From Clostridia bacterium (lineage in GTDB: Bacteria > Bacillota > Clostridia > Oscillospirales > Acutalibacteraceae), in NCBI GenBank assembly GCA_024403955.1, contig JAKSQX010000007.1, positions 1 through 48,180 on the forward strand: a DNA stretch of 48,180 bases, given 5' to 3'. The notes beneath the pieces were generated by a model that saw only the letters and a list, made by a program, of their open reading frames with translations, searched no databases and had not been told where the DNA came from. Shown one piece after another: positions 25,946-34,071 of this stretch. Numbering within the stretch: position 1 is the first letter of the stretch; the number at the start of each line of letters is the position of its first letter. The translations under genes were made by a program, and so were the position numbers.

Positions 25946-27619
25946 ATGGCAAAATCAGACATCGAAATCGCTCAGGAAGCTACTCCAGAACGTATAGACA
26001 AAATCGCAGCAAAGCTCGGACTTACAGAGAACGACTTTGAATACTACGGTTGGTACAAAGCAAAGGTTGACTACAACCTCCTCAACACACCTAAGCAGGG
26101 CGACCCAGCTAAGGTTATCCTTGTAACAGCTATCAACCCTACACCAGCTGGTGAGGGTAAAACAACTACAACAGTAGGTCTCGGCGATGCCCTCACTAAG
26201 ATTGGTAAGAAGACAGTTATCGCTCTTCGCGAGCCTTCCCTTGGTCCTGTATTCGGCGTTAAGGGCGGCGCAGCTGGCGGTGGATATGCTCAGGTTGTAC
26301 CAATGGAAGACATCAACCTCCACTTCACAGGTGACTTCCACGCAATCGGCGCAGCTAACAACCTCCTCGCAGCTATGCTCGACAACCACATCTTCCAGGG
26401 CAACGCACTAGGCATCGACAACCGCCGTATCGTATGGCGCCGTTGCGTTGATATGAACGACCGCCAGCTCCGTAACGTTGTAGACGGTATGGGTGGCAAG
26501 GCTCACGGCGTTCCACGTGAGGATGGTTTTGATATCACAGTTGCATCTGAGATTATGGCAGCTTTCTGTCTCGCAACTTCTCTTGATGACTTAAAAGCTC
26601 GTTTTGCAAGAATCGTTGTTGCATACACAAGAGACGGCAAGCCAGTAACAGCTGGTGACCTCAACGCTCAGGGCGCAATGACAGCTCTCCTCAAGGATGC
26701 TCTTAAACCAAACCTTGTTCAGACACTTGAAGGCACACCAGCATTCATCCACGGTGGTCCTTTTGCTAATATCGCTCACGGCTGTAACTCAGTTATGGCT
26801 ACAAACATGGCTCGTCACTTTGGTGACTACGTTGTAACAGAGGCTGGCTTCGGTGCAGACCTCGGTGCTGAGAAGTTCCTCGACATCAAGTGCCGCCTTG
26901 CTGATATTAAACCATCAGCAGTTGTAATCGTTGCAACAATCCGTGCTCTCAAGTATAACGGTGGCGTTCCAAAGACAGAGACAGGCGTTGAGAATCTCGA
27001 AGCTCTTGAAAAGGGTCTTCCAAACCTCTTAAAGCATGTTGAAAACATTACACAGGTTTACAAGCTTCCTTGCGTAGTAGCCATCAACAGATTTGTTGCT
27101 GACACAGATGCAGAGCTTGAACTCGTAACAAGAAAGTGCAACGAACTCGGCGTTAACGTTAAAATGTCCGAAGTTTGGGGCAAAGGCGGCGAAGGCGGCA
27201 TCGAGCTCGCTGAAGAAGTAGTACGTCTCTGCGAACAGCCAAATGACTTCTCATACTCATATGACCTCGACCTCCCAATCAAGGATAAGATCAAGGCAAT
27301 CGCAACGAGAATCTACGGTGCTGACGACGTTGTATATGCAGGCAAAGTTGAGCAGGAAATCCAGAACCTTGAAGATCTTGGATTTGGCAAGCTTCCAATT
27401 TGTATGGCTAAGACTCAGTACTCACTCACAGACGACCAGACAAAGCTCGGCCGTCCAGAGGGATTCAAAATTACAGTTCGTAACATCACAGTTTCAGCTG
27501 GTGCAGGCTTCCTTGTAGTTCTTACAGGTGACATCATGAAGATGCCAGGCCTTCCAAAAGTTCCAGCAGCTGAGAAGATTGACGTAGACAACACAGGTAA
27601 AATTTCAGGCTTGTTCTAA
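25946..27619 (+). CDS. fhs: Formate-tetrahydrofolate ligase
   Basis: 557 residues, start ATG with AGAAGGA upstream. ATP-dependent joining of formate to THF, giving 10-formyl-THF; first step of the methyl branch of the Wood-Ljungdahl pathway and a source of one-carbon units for purines. P-loop [19 protein letters not shown] about 65-83, [21 protein letters not shown] (substrate region, shown in pieces as EPSLGPVFG and [11 protein letters not shown]), and the C-terminal [17 protein letters not shown]. First gene of an eight-gene plus-strand run, 18 bases before fchA. Confidence 0.97.
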   Translation: MAKSDIEIAQEATPERIDKIAAKLGLTENDFEYYGWYKAKVDYNLLNTPKQGDPAKVILVTAINPTPAGEGKTTTTVGLGDALTKIGKKTVIALREPSLGPVFGVKGGAAGGGYAQVVPMEDINLHFTGDFHAIGAANNLLAAMLDNHIFQGNALGIDNRRIVWRRCVDMNDRQLRNVVDGMGGKAHGVPREDGFDITVASEIMAAFCLATSLDDLKARFARIVVAYTRDGKPVTAGDLNAQGAMTALLKDALKPNLVQTLEGTPAFIHGGPFANIAHGCNSVMATNMARHFGDYVVTEAGFGADLGAEKFLDIKCRLADIKPSAVVIVATIRALKYNGGVPKTETGVENLEALEKGLPNLLKHVENITQVYKLPCVVAINRFVADTDAELELVTRKCNELGVNVKMSEVWGKGGEGGIELAEEVVRLCEQPNDFSYSYDLDLPIKDKIKAIATRIYGADDVVYAGKVEQEIQNLEDLGFGKLPICMAKTQYSLTDDQTKLGRPEGFKITVRNITVSAGAGFLVVLTGDIMKMPGLPKVPAAEKIDVDNTGKISGLF

Positions 27620-27637
27620 TAAAACGGAGTGATCACG

Positions 27638-28273
27638 ATGAACAATATTCCACAATGGTCCTGCGAAAAATTCGTTGACGAGACATACTCCAAAGCCCCT
27701 GTTCCAGGCGGCGGCGGAGTTGCTGCTCTCGTAGGCGGCATCGGTGCTGCCCTCGCAGGTATGGTTGGTAACCTCACAACCGGTAAAAAGAAATACGCTG
27801 AATATGAAGATGACATCCAGAGAATCCTCGCTGAGGCAAAAGCTCTCCAGGATGACCTCCTCTCTCAGATAGATAAAGATGCAGAGAACTTCTATCCTCT
27901 CTCTCAGTGCTACGGCATCAAAGCTGAGACAGATGAGGAGAAGGCTGCAAAAGAAGAGAAGATGCAGGCTTGTCTCAAGGTTGCAATCTCCGCTCCAATC
28001 GAAATCGTAAAGCTTGCTTATAAGGCAATCAAACTCCACGAGGAGCTCGCTGTAAAAGGCTCAAAACTCGCAGTATCCGATGTCGGATGCGGCGTTGTCT
28101 GCCTTAAGGCTGCGCTCCAGAGTGGCTGGCTCAACGTAATGATAAACTTAAAGTCCATCAAGGACGAGGAGTTCGTTAAAAACGTTGAATCAGAGCTCCT
28201 CCCTCTTGTAGAGGAAGGCTCAAAGCTCGCTGATGAAATTTACGAAGATGTAAAGAATCAGCTCGCATATTAA
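27638..28273 (+). CDS. fchA: Methenyltetrahydrofolate cyclohydrolase
   Basis: 211 residues from the ATG at 27638, with GGAGTGATCACG before it; a GTG three codons upstream overlaps that site. Cyclodeaminase/cyclohydrolase family: KAPVPGGGGVAALVGGIGAAL about 20-40, then mostly helix. It interconverts 10-formyl-THF and methenyl-THF, the step between Fhs and FolD. A dedicated cyclohydrolase next to folD is a feature of acetogens and some amino acid fermenters. Here it may be the only cyclohydrolase, since the adjacent FolD lacks key residues for that activity. Confidence 0.93.
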   Translation: MNNIPQWSCEKFVDETYSKAPVPGGGGVAALVGGIGAALAGMVGNLTTGKKKYAEYEDDIQRILAEAKALQDDLLSQIDKDAENFYPLSQCYGIKAETDEEKAAKEEKMQACLKVAISAPIEIVKLAYKAIKLHEELAVKGSKLAVSDVGCGVVCLKAALQSGWLNVMINLKSIKDEEFVKNVESELLPLVEEGSKLADEIYEDVKNQLAY

Positions 28274-28303
28274 TATGGTAATAATTATTAAGGAGATATA
28301 AAA

Positions 28304-29248
28304 ATGGCTCAGATACTTGACTGTAAGCTTGTTGCCCAGACAATTAAAGACAATTGTAAGGCAGAGGCTGACGCACTCCGTGCAAAGGGCATCTCACCAA
28401 AAATCGCCATCATGCGTGTAGGTGAAAAAGGTCCTGATCTCTCATATGAGAAAGGTATTTTCGCAACTGCAGAAGCTACTGGTATTGAAGTAGAAGTACA
28501 CGCAATGCCAGCTGACATTTCACAGGATGACTACATCACAGAATTTAAGAAAGTAAATGCTGACCCTTCAGTTCACGGCATCCTCGCTTTCCGTCCACTC
28601 GACAATATCGATGAGACAGTTGCTATCTCAGATAACTTGAGCGCAATTAAGGACTGCGATGCATCAACAACTGACAACATGGGTAAAGTTGTACTCAACG
28701 ACCCAACAGCTCTTCCTCCTTGCACAGCAGCTGCAATTATGGAAGTAATCGATTTCTATGCTGATGAGATCAAAGCTCACGTTGGCTCTGATAAAGAGGA
28801 TGTTTGTGAGGGACTCGATGTCTGCATCATCAACAACTCAAACGTTATCGGTAAGCCTCTCGCTATGATGCTCACAAATAGATTCGCAACAGTATCTATC
28901 GTTCATCACTTAACTCGTCCAGAGGTTAAGAATGACTATATCAAGCGCGCTAACGTAATCGTTTGCGCAACACCTTTCAAAGATTCAATCACAGCTGATA
29001 TGCTTCCAGAGAACGCTATCGTAATCGATGCAGCTGTTGTTCGTGAGAAGGCTTTCGACGAGAACGGTGAGCCAATGATGAACGAGAAGACTGGCAGACA
29101 GAAGATCAACACCTTCGGTTGCTGCGCAGCTGATGTTGAAGAAAAAGCTGCTTGGAAGACTCCAGTACCAGGTGTTGGTAGTATCACAAGCGCACTCCTT
29201 GCTAAAAACCTCCTCAAGGCTTGCAAGGTTCAGAATGGAATTGACTAA
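28304..29248 (+). CDS. folD: Methylenetetrahydrofolate dehydrogenase, FolD family, cyclohydrolase residues altered
   Basis: 314 residues, start ATG with AAGGAGATATAAAA upstream; about 25 residues longer than E. coli FolD. It reduces methenyl-THF to methylene-THF with NAD(P)H. Family marks: HGILAFRPL, KDCDAS, NSNVIGKPLAMML (dinucleotide site) and TPVPGVGSIT. E. coli FolD uses Tyr50, Lys54, Gln98 and Asp121 for cyclohydrolase. Here Tyr48 aligns without gaps, but the Lys place is Ile52 and the Gln place is Phe96, while Asp119 is kept. I infer a dehydrogenase-only enzyme working with FchA. The dehydrogenase half looks intact. Confidence 0.93.
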   Translation: MAQILDCKLVAQTIKDNCKAEADALRAKGISPKIAIMRVGEKGPDLSYEKGIFATAEATGIEVEVHAMPADISQDDYITEFKKVNADPSVHGILAFRPLDNIDETVAISDNLSAIKDCDASTTDNMGKVVLNDPTALPPCTAAAIMEVIDFYADEIKAHVGSDKEDVCEGLDVCIINNSNVIGKPLAMMLTNRFATVSIVHHLTRPEVKNDYIKRANVIVCATPFKDSITADMLPENAIVIDAAVVREKAFDENGEPMMNEKTGRQKINTFGCCAADVEEKAAWKTPVPGVGSITSALLAKNLLKACKVQNGID

Positions 29249-29261
29249 GGAGGACTGAAAA

Positions 29262-29936
29262 ATGATTGTTACTCGCAAAAAACCATATGAAGAACTCCTT
29301 TCTATGCTTAACGGCGCAAAGAAGGTTGCTCTTGTAGGTTGTGGCTCTTGCGCAACTGCATGTGAAACTGGCGGCGAGCCAGAGATGGCAGCCCTCACTG
29401 AGGCGCTCAATAAGGACGGTATTGAAGTTGTCGGCACAGTTTATCCAGACGAGTGCTGCCAAAAGCTTCTTACAAAGAAAGAACTCAAGGCTTTAAAGGA
29501 CGTTGAGTTTGACGCATTCATCTCCCTCTCTTGTGGCGACGGTGCTCAGACAGTAGCTCAGCTCTGTGACAAGCCTGTATATCCTGCAAACAACACTATG
29601 TTCCTCGGCCAGGTTGAGAGAATTGGTATCTTCAACGAGATGTGCCGTATGTGCGGTGACTGCGTAATCGGTTACACAGGCGGCATCTGCCCTATCACAA
29701 AGTGTGCAAAATCACTTGTTAACGGCCCATGCGGCGGACAGAAGAACGGCAAGTGCGAAGTTAACCCAGAAAACGACTGTGCTTGGATCCTCATCTATAA
29801 CAGAATGAAGGAAATCGGTCAGGAACAGCAGTTCATCGACCAGCTCCTTGAGGACAAACCTCACGGTGAGCACGCATATCCAAGAACAATTAATCTTAAA
29901 GAAGAGAAGAAAGCAGCAGAGGAGGTAGCAGAATGA
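29262..29936 (+). CDS. metV: Methylenetetrahydrofolate reductase Cys-rich subunit MetV
   Basis: 224 residues, start ATG with AAGGAGGAC upstream. MTHFR-C/MetV family: an N-terminal flavodoxin-like part with CGSCATAC and YPDECC, then the Cys-rich end CRMCGDC, GGICPITKCAKSLVNGPCGG and GKCEV, with a final CAW. In acetogens MetV partners MetF and carries iron-sulfur and zinc centres that bring electrons to the flavin of MetF. Its last bases overlap metF by 4, indicating coupled synthesis of the complex. The clusters are inferred from the cysteines. Confidence 0.92.
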   Translation: MIVTRKKPYEELLSMLNGAKKVALVGCGSCATACETGGEPEMAALTEALNKDGIEVVGTVYPDECCQKLLTKKELKALKDVEFDAFISLSCGDGAQTVAQLCDKPVYPANNTMFLGQVERIGIFNEMCRMCGDCVIGYTGGICPITKCAKSLVNGPCGGQKNGKCEVNPENDCAWILIYNRMKEIGQEQQFIDQLLEDKPHGEHAYPRTINLKEEKKAAEEVAE

Positions 29937-30856
29937 GCGTATTAAAAGAAGCATTTGATGCTGGCAAATTTGCTGTAACTGCAGAGATGGCTCCTCCAAA
30001 GGGCGCAGATTTCTCTGAGCAGATTGAGGTAGCTCAGCTCCTCAAAGGTAAGGTTCACGGTATCAACGTAACAGACATGCAGAGCGCATGCCTCAAGGCA
30101 TCATCAATCGGTCTCTGCGCAGCTCTCAAGGCTGAGGGTCTTAACCCTATCATCCAGATGACAGGCCGTGACCGTTCAAGAATGGCTATCATGGGCGACA
30201 TGCTCTCAGCATATGCTCTTGGTATCGATACAATGCTTGCACTCACAGGTGACCACACAACTGTTGGTGACTGCAAGGATTCAAAGCCTGTATTCGATCT
30301 TGATTCTGTTGGTATTCTCAACATGCTCAAGAAGATGGAAGAGACAGGCCTCGACTGTGGCGGCAACGAACTCCAGGGTCCAGCTCCTGTATTCTACAAG
30401 GGTGCTTGTGTAACTCCAGTTTACGAGCCACAGATTATGCAGATTGCAAAACTTAAGAAGAAAGTTGATGCCGGCGCTGAGTATATTCAGACACAGGGCA
30501 TCTTCGATATCGAATCTCTTAAGAGATTTATGGACGCAGTTGATAAGGCAAACATCAACGTACATATCATGGCCGGCATCATCCCTCTTAAGGCTGCTGG
30601 CATGGCTAAGTATATGAATGCAAACGTTCCTGGTATCGATGTTCCAGATTGGATGATTGAGAGACTTGCAGCAGCTGCAGCTGAAGGCAAGGAGAAGGAC
30701 ATCAAGGGTCTCCCAGCTAAGGCTGGTATTGAGATGGCAGCTGATATGGTTCGCCAGATCAAAGAAGAAGGCATCTGCGACGGTGTTCACATCATGGCAA
30801 TCGGTGCAGAAAAGAATGTACCAGTGATTCTTGAAAAGGCTGGTATTGAGATATGA
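29933..30856 (+). CDS. metF: Methylenetetrahydrofolate reductase flavin subunit
   Basis: 307 residues, ATG overlapping the metV stop by 4 bases, with GAGGTAGCAGA as ribosome site. TIM-barrel flavoprotein reducing methylene-THF to 5-methyl-THF: TAEMAPPKGADF near residue 17 (catalytic Glu region), INVTDMQSACLKAS, IIQMTGRDRSRM, LALTGDHTT, and a TQGIFD segment of the barrel. The C terminus overlaps lpd by 4 bases. Product uses are methionine synthesis or, with CODH/ACS elsewhere, acetyl-CoA synthesis. Confidence 0.94.
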   Translation: MSVLKEAFDAGKFAVTAEMAPPKGADFSEQIEVAQLLKGKVHGINVTDMQSACLKASSIGLCAALKAEGLNPIIQMTGRDRSRMAIMGDMLSAYALGIDTMLALTGDHTTVGDCKDSKPVFDLDSVGILNMLKKMEETGLDCGGNELQGPAPVFYKGACVTPVYEPQIMQIAKLKKKVDAGAEYIQTQGIFDIESLKRFMDAVDKANINVHIMAGIIPLKAAGMAKYMNANVPGIDVPDWMIERLAAAAAEGKEKDIKGLPAKAGIEMAADMVRQIKEEGICDGVHIMAIGAEKNVPVILEKAGIEI

Positions 30857-32217
30857 AAATTACAGTAATCGGAGCAGGCCCTGGCGGATATGAGACTGCC
30901 ATCTACGCTGCAGAGCGTGGCGCAGAAGTAGTTCTCGTTGAAAAGGGTGAGCTCGGAGGCACTTGCCTCAACCGTGGCTGTATTCCTACAAAGGCATACC
31001 TTGCATCATACGACGTACTCAAGGCTTGTGAAGAAGCAGATGACTACGGCATCATTCTTCCAGAGGGTGAAATCAAGACTGATTACACAGCTATTCTTGA
31101 GCGTAAGAACAAGGTTATGGGCAGCCTCATCAAGGGCATTCAGTACCTTGAAGACCAGGCTGGCGTAACTATCGTTAAAGGTACAGCTTCCCTTAAAGAT
31201 AAAAATGCCGTTCTCGTTAAAACTGAGAACGGTGAAGAAGAAATTAAGACTGATTACATCATCCTTGCAACTGGTTCTGTGCCAGTAAAACCTGGTATGT
31301 TCAAAATCAACGGCAAAAACGTAATCACATCTGACGAGGTTCTCGACCTCGATAAGGCTCCTGCATCAATGATCCTCGTTGGCGGTGGCGTTATCGGTTG
31401 TGAAATCGGTCAGTTCCTCCACGCTATGGGCACTGAAATGACTATCGTAGAGGCACTCCCTCGCCTTGTTGCTACAATGGATGAGGACGTTTCAAAGCAG
31501 ATTGCTCGTCAGTTCAAGAAAGAAAAAATCAAAGTTATCTGTGACGATGGCATCGCCGAGGTTAACCCTGACGGCGACCTCGTAAAGGTAACTCTCGCAA
31601 GTGGCAAAGAGCTCGAGGCTGAAAAAGTACTCGTCGCTGTCGGCCGTGCACCTTACACCGAGGGCCTCGGCCTCGACACAGTAGGTGTTGAGATGACAGA
31701 GCGTCGCTTTGTAGCTGTTGACGACCACATGAAGACAAGCGTTGACAACATCTACGCTATTGGCGACATCGTTCCATCAGCTCAGCTTGCACACATCGCA
31801 AGCAAAGAGGGCCAAGTCGCTGTCGACAACATCCTCGGCAAAGACCGCGCTATGTCATACAAAGCAGTTCCTGGTTGTGTATTCACAAACCCTGAGCTCG
31901 CATCATGCGGCACCCTCGAAAAGGACCTCATTGCAGCCGGCAAGGAACTCGACAAAGACTATAAGATTGGCACATTCGATTTCAAGGGCCTCGGTAAAGC
32001 TCAGGCTTCCGGCCACATCACTGGTTTCGTAAAGATTATTGCCGACATGAATGGGGTAATCATCGGTGGTGAGATTGTTGGTGCTCGCGCATCAGATATG
32101 CTCCAGGTAATCACAACTGCAGTCGAGTGTGGGTTGACAGTTGAGCAGGTAAGAAATTCAATCTTCCCACATCCAACAATGTGCGAAGCTATTGGTCTTG
32201 CTTTATCGAATCTTTAA
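30853..32217 (+). CDS. lpdA: Dihydrolipoyl dehydrogenase
   Basis: 454 residues, ATG overlapping metF by 4 bases. FAD/NAD disulfide oxidoreductase: GAGPGGYETA at 7-16, GGTCLNRGCIPTKAYL with redox Cys38 and Cys43, second dinucleotide fold VGGGVIGCEIGQF, YAIGDI FAD motif, and the C-terminal FPHPTMCEAI holding the His-Glu pair. It re-oxidises dihydrolipoamide with NAD+. Here it follows metVF and precedes gcvH, the order known from some acetogen clusters, so it may serve H protein lipoate or feed electrons to MetVF; neither is shown by sequence alone. Confidence 0.95.
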   Translation: MKITVIGAGPGGYETAIYAAERGAEVVLVEKGELGGTCLNRGCIPTKAYLASYDVLKACEEADDYGIILPEGEIKTDYTAILERKNKVMGSLIKGIQYLEDQAGVTIVKGTASLKDKNAVLVKTENGEEEIKTDYIILATGSVPVKPGMFKINGKNVITSDEVLDLDKAPASMILVGGGVIGCEIGQFLHAMGTEMTIVEALPRLVATMDEDVSKQIARQFKKEKIKVICDDGIAEVNPDGDLVKVTLASGKELEAEKVLVAVGRAPYTEGLGLDTVGVEMTERRFVAVDDHMKTSVDNIYAIGDIVPSAQLAHIASKEGQVAVDNILGKDRAMSYKAVPGCVFTNPELASCGTLEKDLIAAGKELDKDYKIGTFDFKGLGKAQASGHITGFVKIIADMNGVIIGGEIVGARASDMLQVITTAVECGLTVEQVRNSIFPHPTMCEAIGLALSNL

Positions 32218-32255
32218 TTGTATTATTGAGATATAGAATATAGGAGGAAAATATT

Positions 32256-32621
32256 ATGACTGACTATAAATTTTCTAAAGATCATGCATGGGTCCTCGTA
32301 GATGGCGACACAGCTAAGATTGGTGTCACACCATATGCTGCTGATCAGCTCGGTGACATCGTTTATGTTGACCTTCCAGAAGTTGGCGATACTCTTACAG
32401 TTGGCGACGTTTTCACAGAGGTTGAATCTTCAAAGACTTCTTCAGAAGTTCCTGCTCCAGTATCAGGTGAAATCGTAGCTGTTAACGAAGATCTTGATGA
32501 CGAACCAGAAGCAGTTAATGATGATGCTTTTGCAGCTTGGATCATCGAAGTACAGCTTGACGACGCATCAGAAGTTGATGCTCTTCTCGACAAGGACGCA
32601 TACGACGCAATCTGTGAATAA
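32256..32621 (+). CDS. gcvH: Glycine cleavage system H protein
   Basis: 121 residues, start ATG with AGGAGGAAAA upstream. Lipoyl-carrier protein: HAWVLVDGDTAKIGVTPYA, LGDIVYVDLPEVGD, and ESSKTSSEVPAPVSGEIV with the lipoylated Lys60. C-terminal part ends with an acidic helix. It shuttles aminomethyl groups between P, T and L proteins, but gcvT and gcvP are not in this window. A lipoate ligase gene follows 19 bases later and can load it, and lpd lies just upstream. Confidence 0.93.
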   Translation: MTDYKFSKDHAWVLVDGDTAKIGVTPYAADQLGDIVYVDLPEVGDTLTVGDVFTEVESSKTSSEVPAPVSGEIVAVNEDLDDEPEAVNDDAFAAWIIEVQLDDASEVDALLDKDAYDAICE

Positions 32622-32640
32622 TTAAAGGCCCGGTGACCTA

Positions 32641-33717
32641 ATGCCTCGATTCATTTTAGCCGAAAGTGATTCTTTCGATCCTTATTTCAATTTAAGCTTT
32701 GAAAAATACCTTTTTGACAATGTTCAAGAGGGAGAGTTCGTATTCTTCCTCTGGCAAAATGAACGCACTGTTGTATGCGGACGAAATCAGAATGTCTACA
32801 ACGAGTGCAACTTAACTTCACTCAAAGGGCTCGGAGGCAAACTTGCAAGACGAGACTCTGGAGGTGGAGCGGTCTTCCACGACCACGGCAATTTAAACTT
32901 CTCGTTTATTGCTCGCGACGACCTTTATGACGTTGACCGTCAACTAAAAGTTATCGAGGACGCCGTTGCTCAATTTGGACTTCCAGCTACACGCACTGGT
33001 AGAAACGATATCACAATCCTTGGCAAGAAGTTCTCAGGCAGTGCCTTCCACAAGGCACATGGCACAAATCTTCACCACGGAACAATTATGATTAATGTCG
33101 ACACTCTCCTTCTTCAGAGTGTACTAAATGTAAGCCATGCGAAGCTCGAGTCAAACGGCGTTGAATCTGTAACTTCAAGGGTTTTAAACTTAAACGAACT
33201 CACAGGAGACATAACCGTCGACAGTATGAAGATTGCGCTAAAAGATGCCTTTCTTCACACATTTAAAACGGATAGATTCAATGATGCCCTCTTCGTTAGC
33301 GGTAAATCCGTAGTATCCGGAACAGGACGAACTGGTTGGACTGCATCAGGTTCAATGCTCGCCATGCTCCAAGCTCTATCAAACGATCAGAAACGTTTCC
33401 AGAGCGACGAATGGATTTACGGCACAAAGATTTCATTTACCAACGAGTTTGGTAAAAAATTCGACTGGGGTGAAATCACATTCCAGTTTGAAGTAAAAGG
33501 CAGCAATATTACATCCGCACGTGTCTTTTCAGACTCACTTCATCCAAACTTCATCACTCGACTTGAGTATGAACTTCCTGGCCGCATGTATATATATGAA
33601 GACCTTGGAAACACCGTTGATTTAGTTGCAAAGTCCTTTAAATCAAATAAGGATGAGGCCGAAGAGATCAAAATAATTGCCAATGACATTAAATCTCTTA
33701 TCGCAGAATCAATTTAA
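32641..33717 (+). CDS. lplA: Lipoate-protein ligase A
   Basis: 358 residues, start ATG with GGTGACCTA upstream. Attaches free lipoate to lipoyl domains via lipoyl-AMP. N-terminal catalytic domain: NERTVVCGRNQN, RRDSGGGAVFHDHGNLNFSF (shown as RDSGGGAVFHD and NLNFSF), GRNDITILGKKFSGSA with the catalytic Lys, and a C-terminal accessory domain of about 90 residues. Its natural target is the GcvH gene directly before it. With no lipoate synthase or octanoyltransferase in the window, salvage of external lipoate is the simplest reading. Last gene of the one-carbon run. Confidence 0.93.
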   Translation: MPRFILAESDSFDPYFNLSFEKYLFDNVQEGEFVFFLWQNERTVVCGRNQNVYNECNLTSLKGLGGKLARRDSGGGAVFHDHGNLNFSFIARDDLYDVDRQLKVIEDAVAQFGLPATRTGRNDITILGKKFSGSAFHKAHGTNLHHGTIMINVDTLLLQSVLNVSHAKLESNGVESVTSRVLNLNELTGDITVDSMKIALKDAFLHTFKTDRFNDALFVSGKSVVSGTGRTGWTASGSMLAMLQALSNDQKRFQSDEWIYGTKISFTNEFGKKFDWGEITFQFEVKGSNITSARVFSDSLHPNFITRLEYELPGRMYIYEDLGNTVDLVAKSFKSNKDEAEEIKIIANDIKSLIAESI

Positions 33718-33745
33718 ATTGTTCTAAAAAACAAAATTCTAACTA

Positions 33746-33770
33746 AAAAGGCTCCCAACGGGAGCCTTTT
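33746..33770 (+). terminator. Terminator of the one-carbon operon
   Basis: 11-bp stem AAAAGGCTCCC/GGGAGCCTTTT with an AAC loop, followed by CTTTGTCT. It lies 29 bases after lplA. Confidence 0.8.
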
Positions 33771-33812
33771 CTTTGTCTATCTTGTCTCTTTATTATAGAG
33801 GACAAATACTGT

Positions 33813-34013
33813 ATGAGTCTCTTAAGGGAGATCTATAACGGTAACCTTGATACACCAAGCGCTGCTTATCCTATCTCTGAGGATCGTCAAGCTGTGGAAA
33901 AGACAACTGCTGAGAAACTTTCTGATGCAGCAAAGAAACTCACAACAAGTCTTTCAAAGTCACTTTCTAAGATTGCCAAAAATTCAAAGCTTCTTTCAGC
34001 TTTCGCAAAATAA
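33813..34013 (+). CDS. Small protein of unknown function, 66 residues
   Basis: ATG with AGAGGA about 10 bases upstream. It is framed by two strong terminators and reads in the same codon style as its neighbours, so it is probably a real gene. Residues 1-12 (SLLREIYNGNL) resemble the start of small proteins known as DUF6809, whose typical start is LxELYYGN, but this one is short and I am not sure. The C-terminal half is a basic, Ser/Lys/Leu-rich amphipathic helix (SLSKSLSKIAKNSKLL). No Cys and no membrane helix. Confidence 0.5.
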   Translation: MSLLREIYNGNLDTPSAAYPISEDRQAVEKTTAEKLSDAAKKLTTSLSKSLSKIAKNSKLLSAFAK

Positions 34014-34024
34014 TACTTTAAAGT

Positions 34025-34054
34025 AAAAGAGGCTCTCCACGGAGAGCCTCTTTT
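34025..34054. terminator. Bidirectional terminator
   Basis: 13-bp or longer stem AAAAGAGGCTCTC with its complement, followed by T7 on the plus strand. It closes the small gene and lies 18 bases past the stop of the convergent GntR gene. Confidence 0.85.
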
Positions 34055-34071
34055 TTTAATTCTATTTTCAA

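Noticed and set aside
30281..30790. 169-codon minus-strand open frame across metF
   Set aside because: Antisense to a well-conserved gene with no ribosome site; product is Cys/Leu-rich and looks like a shadow.
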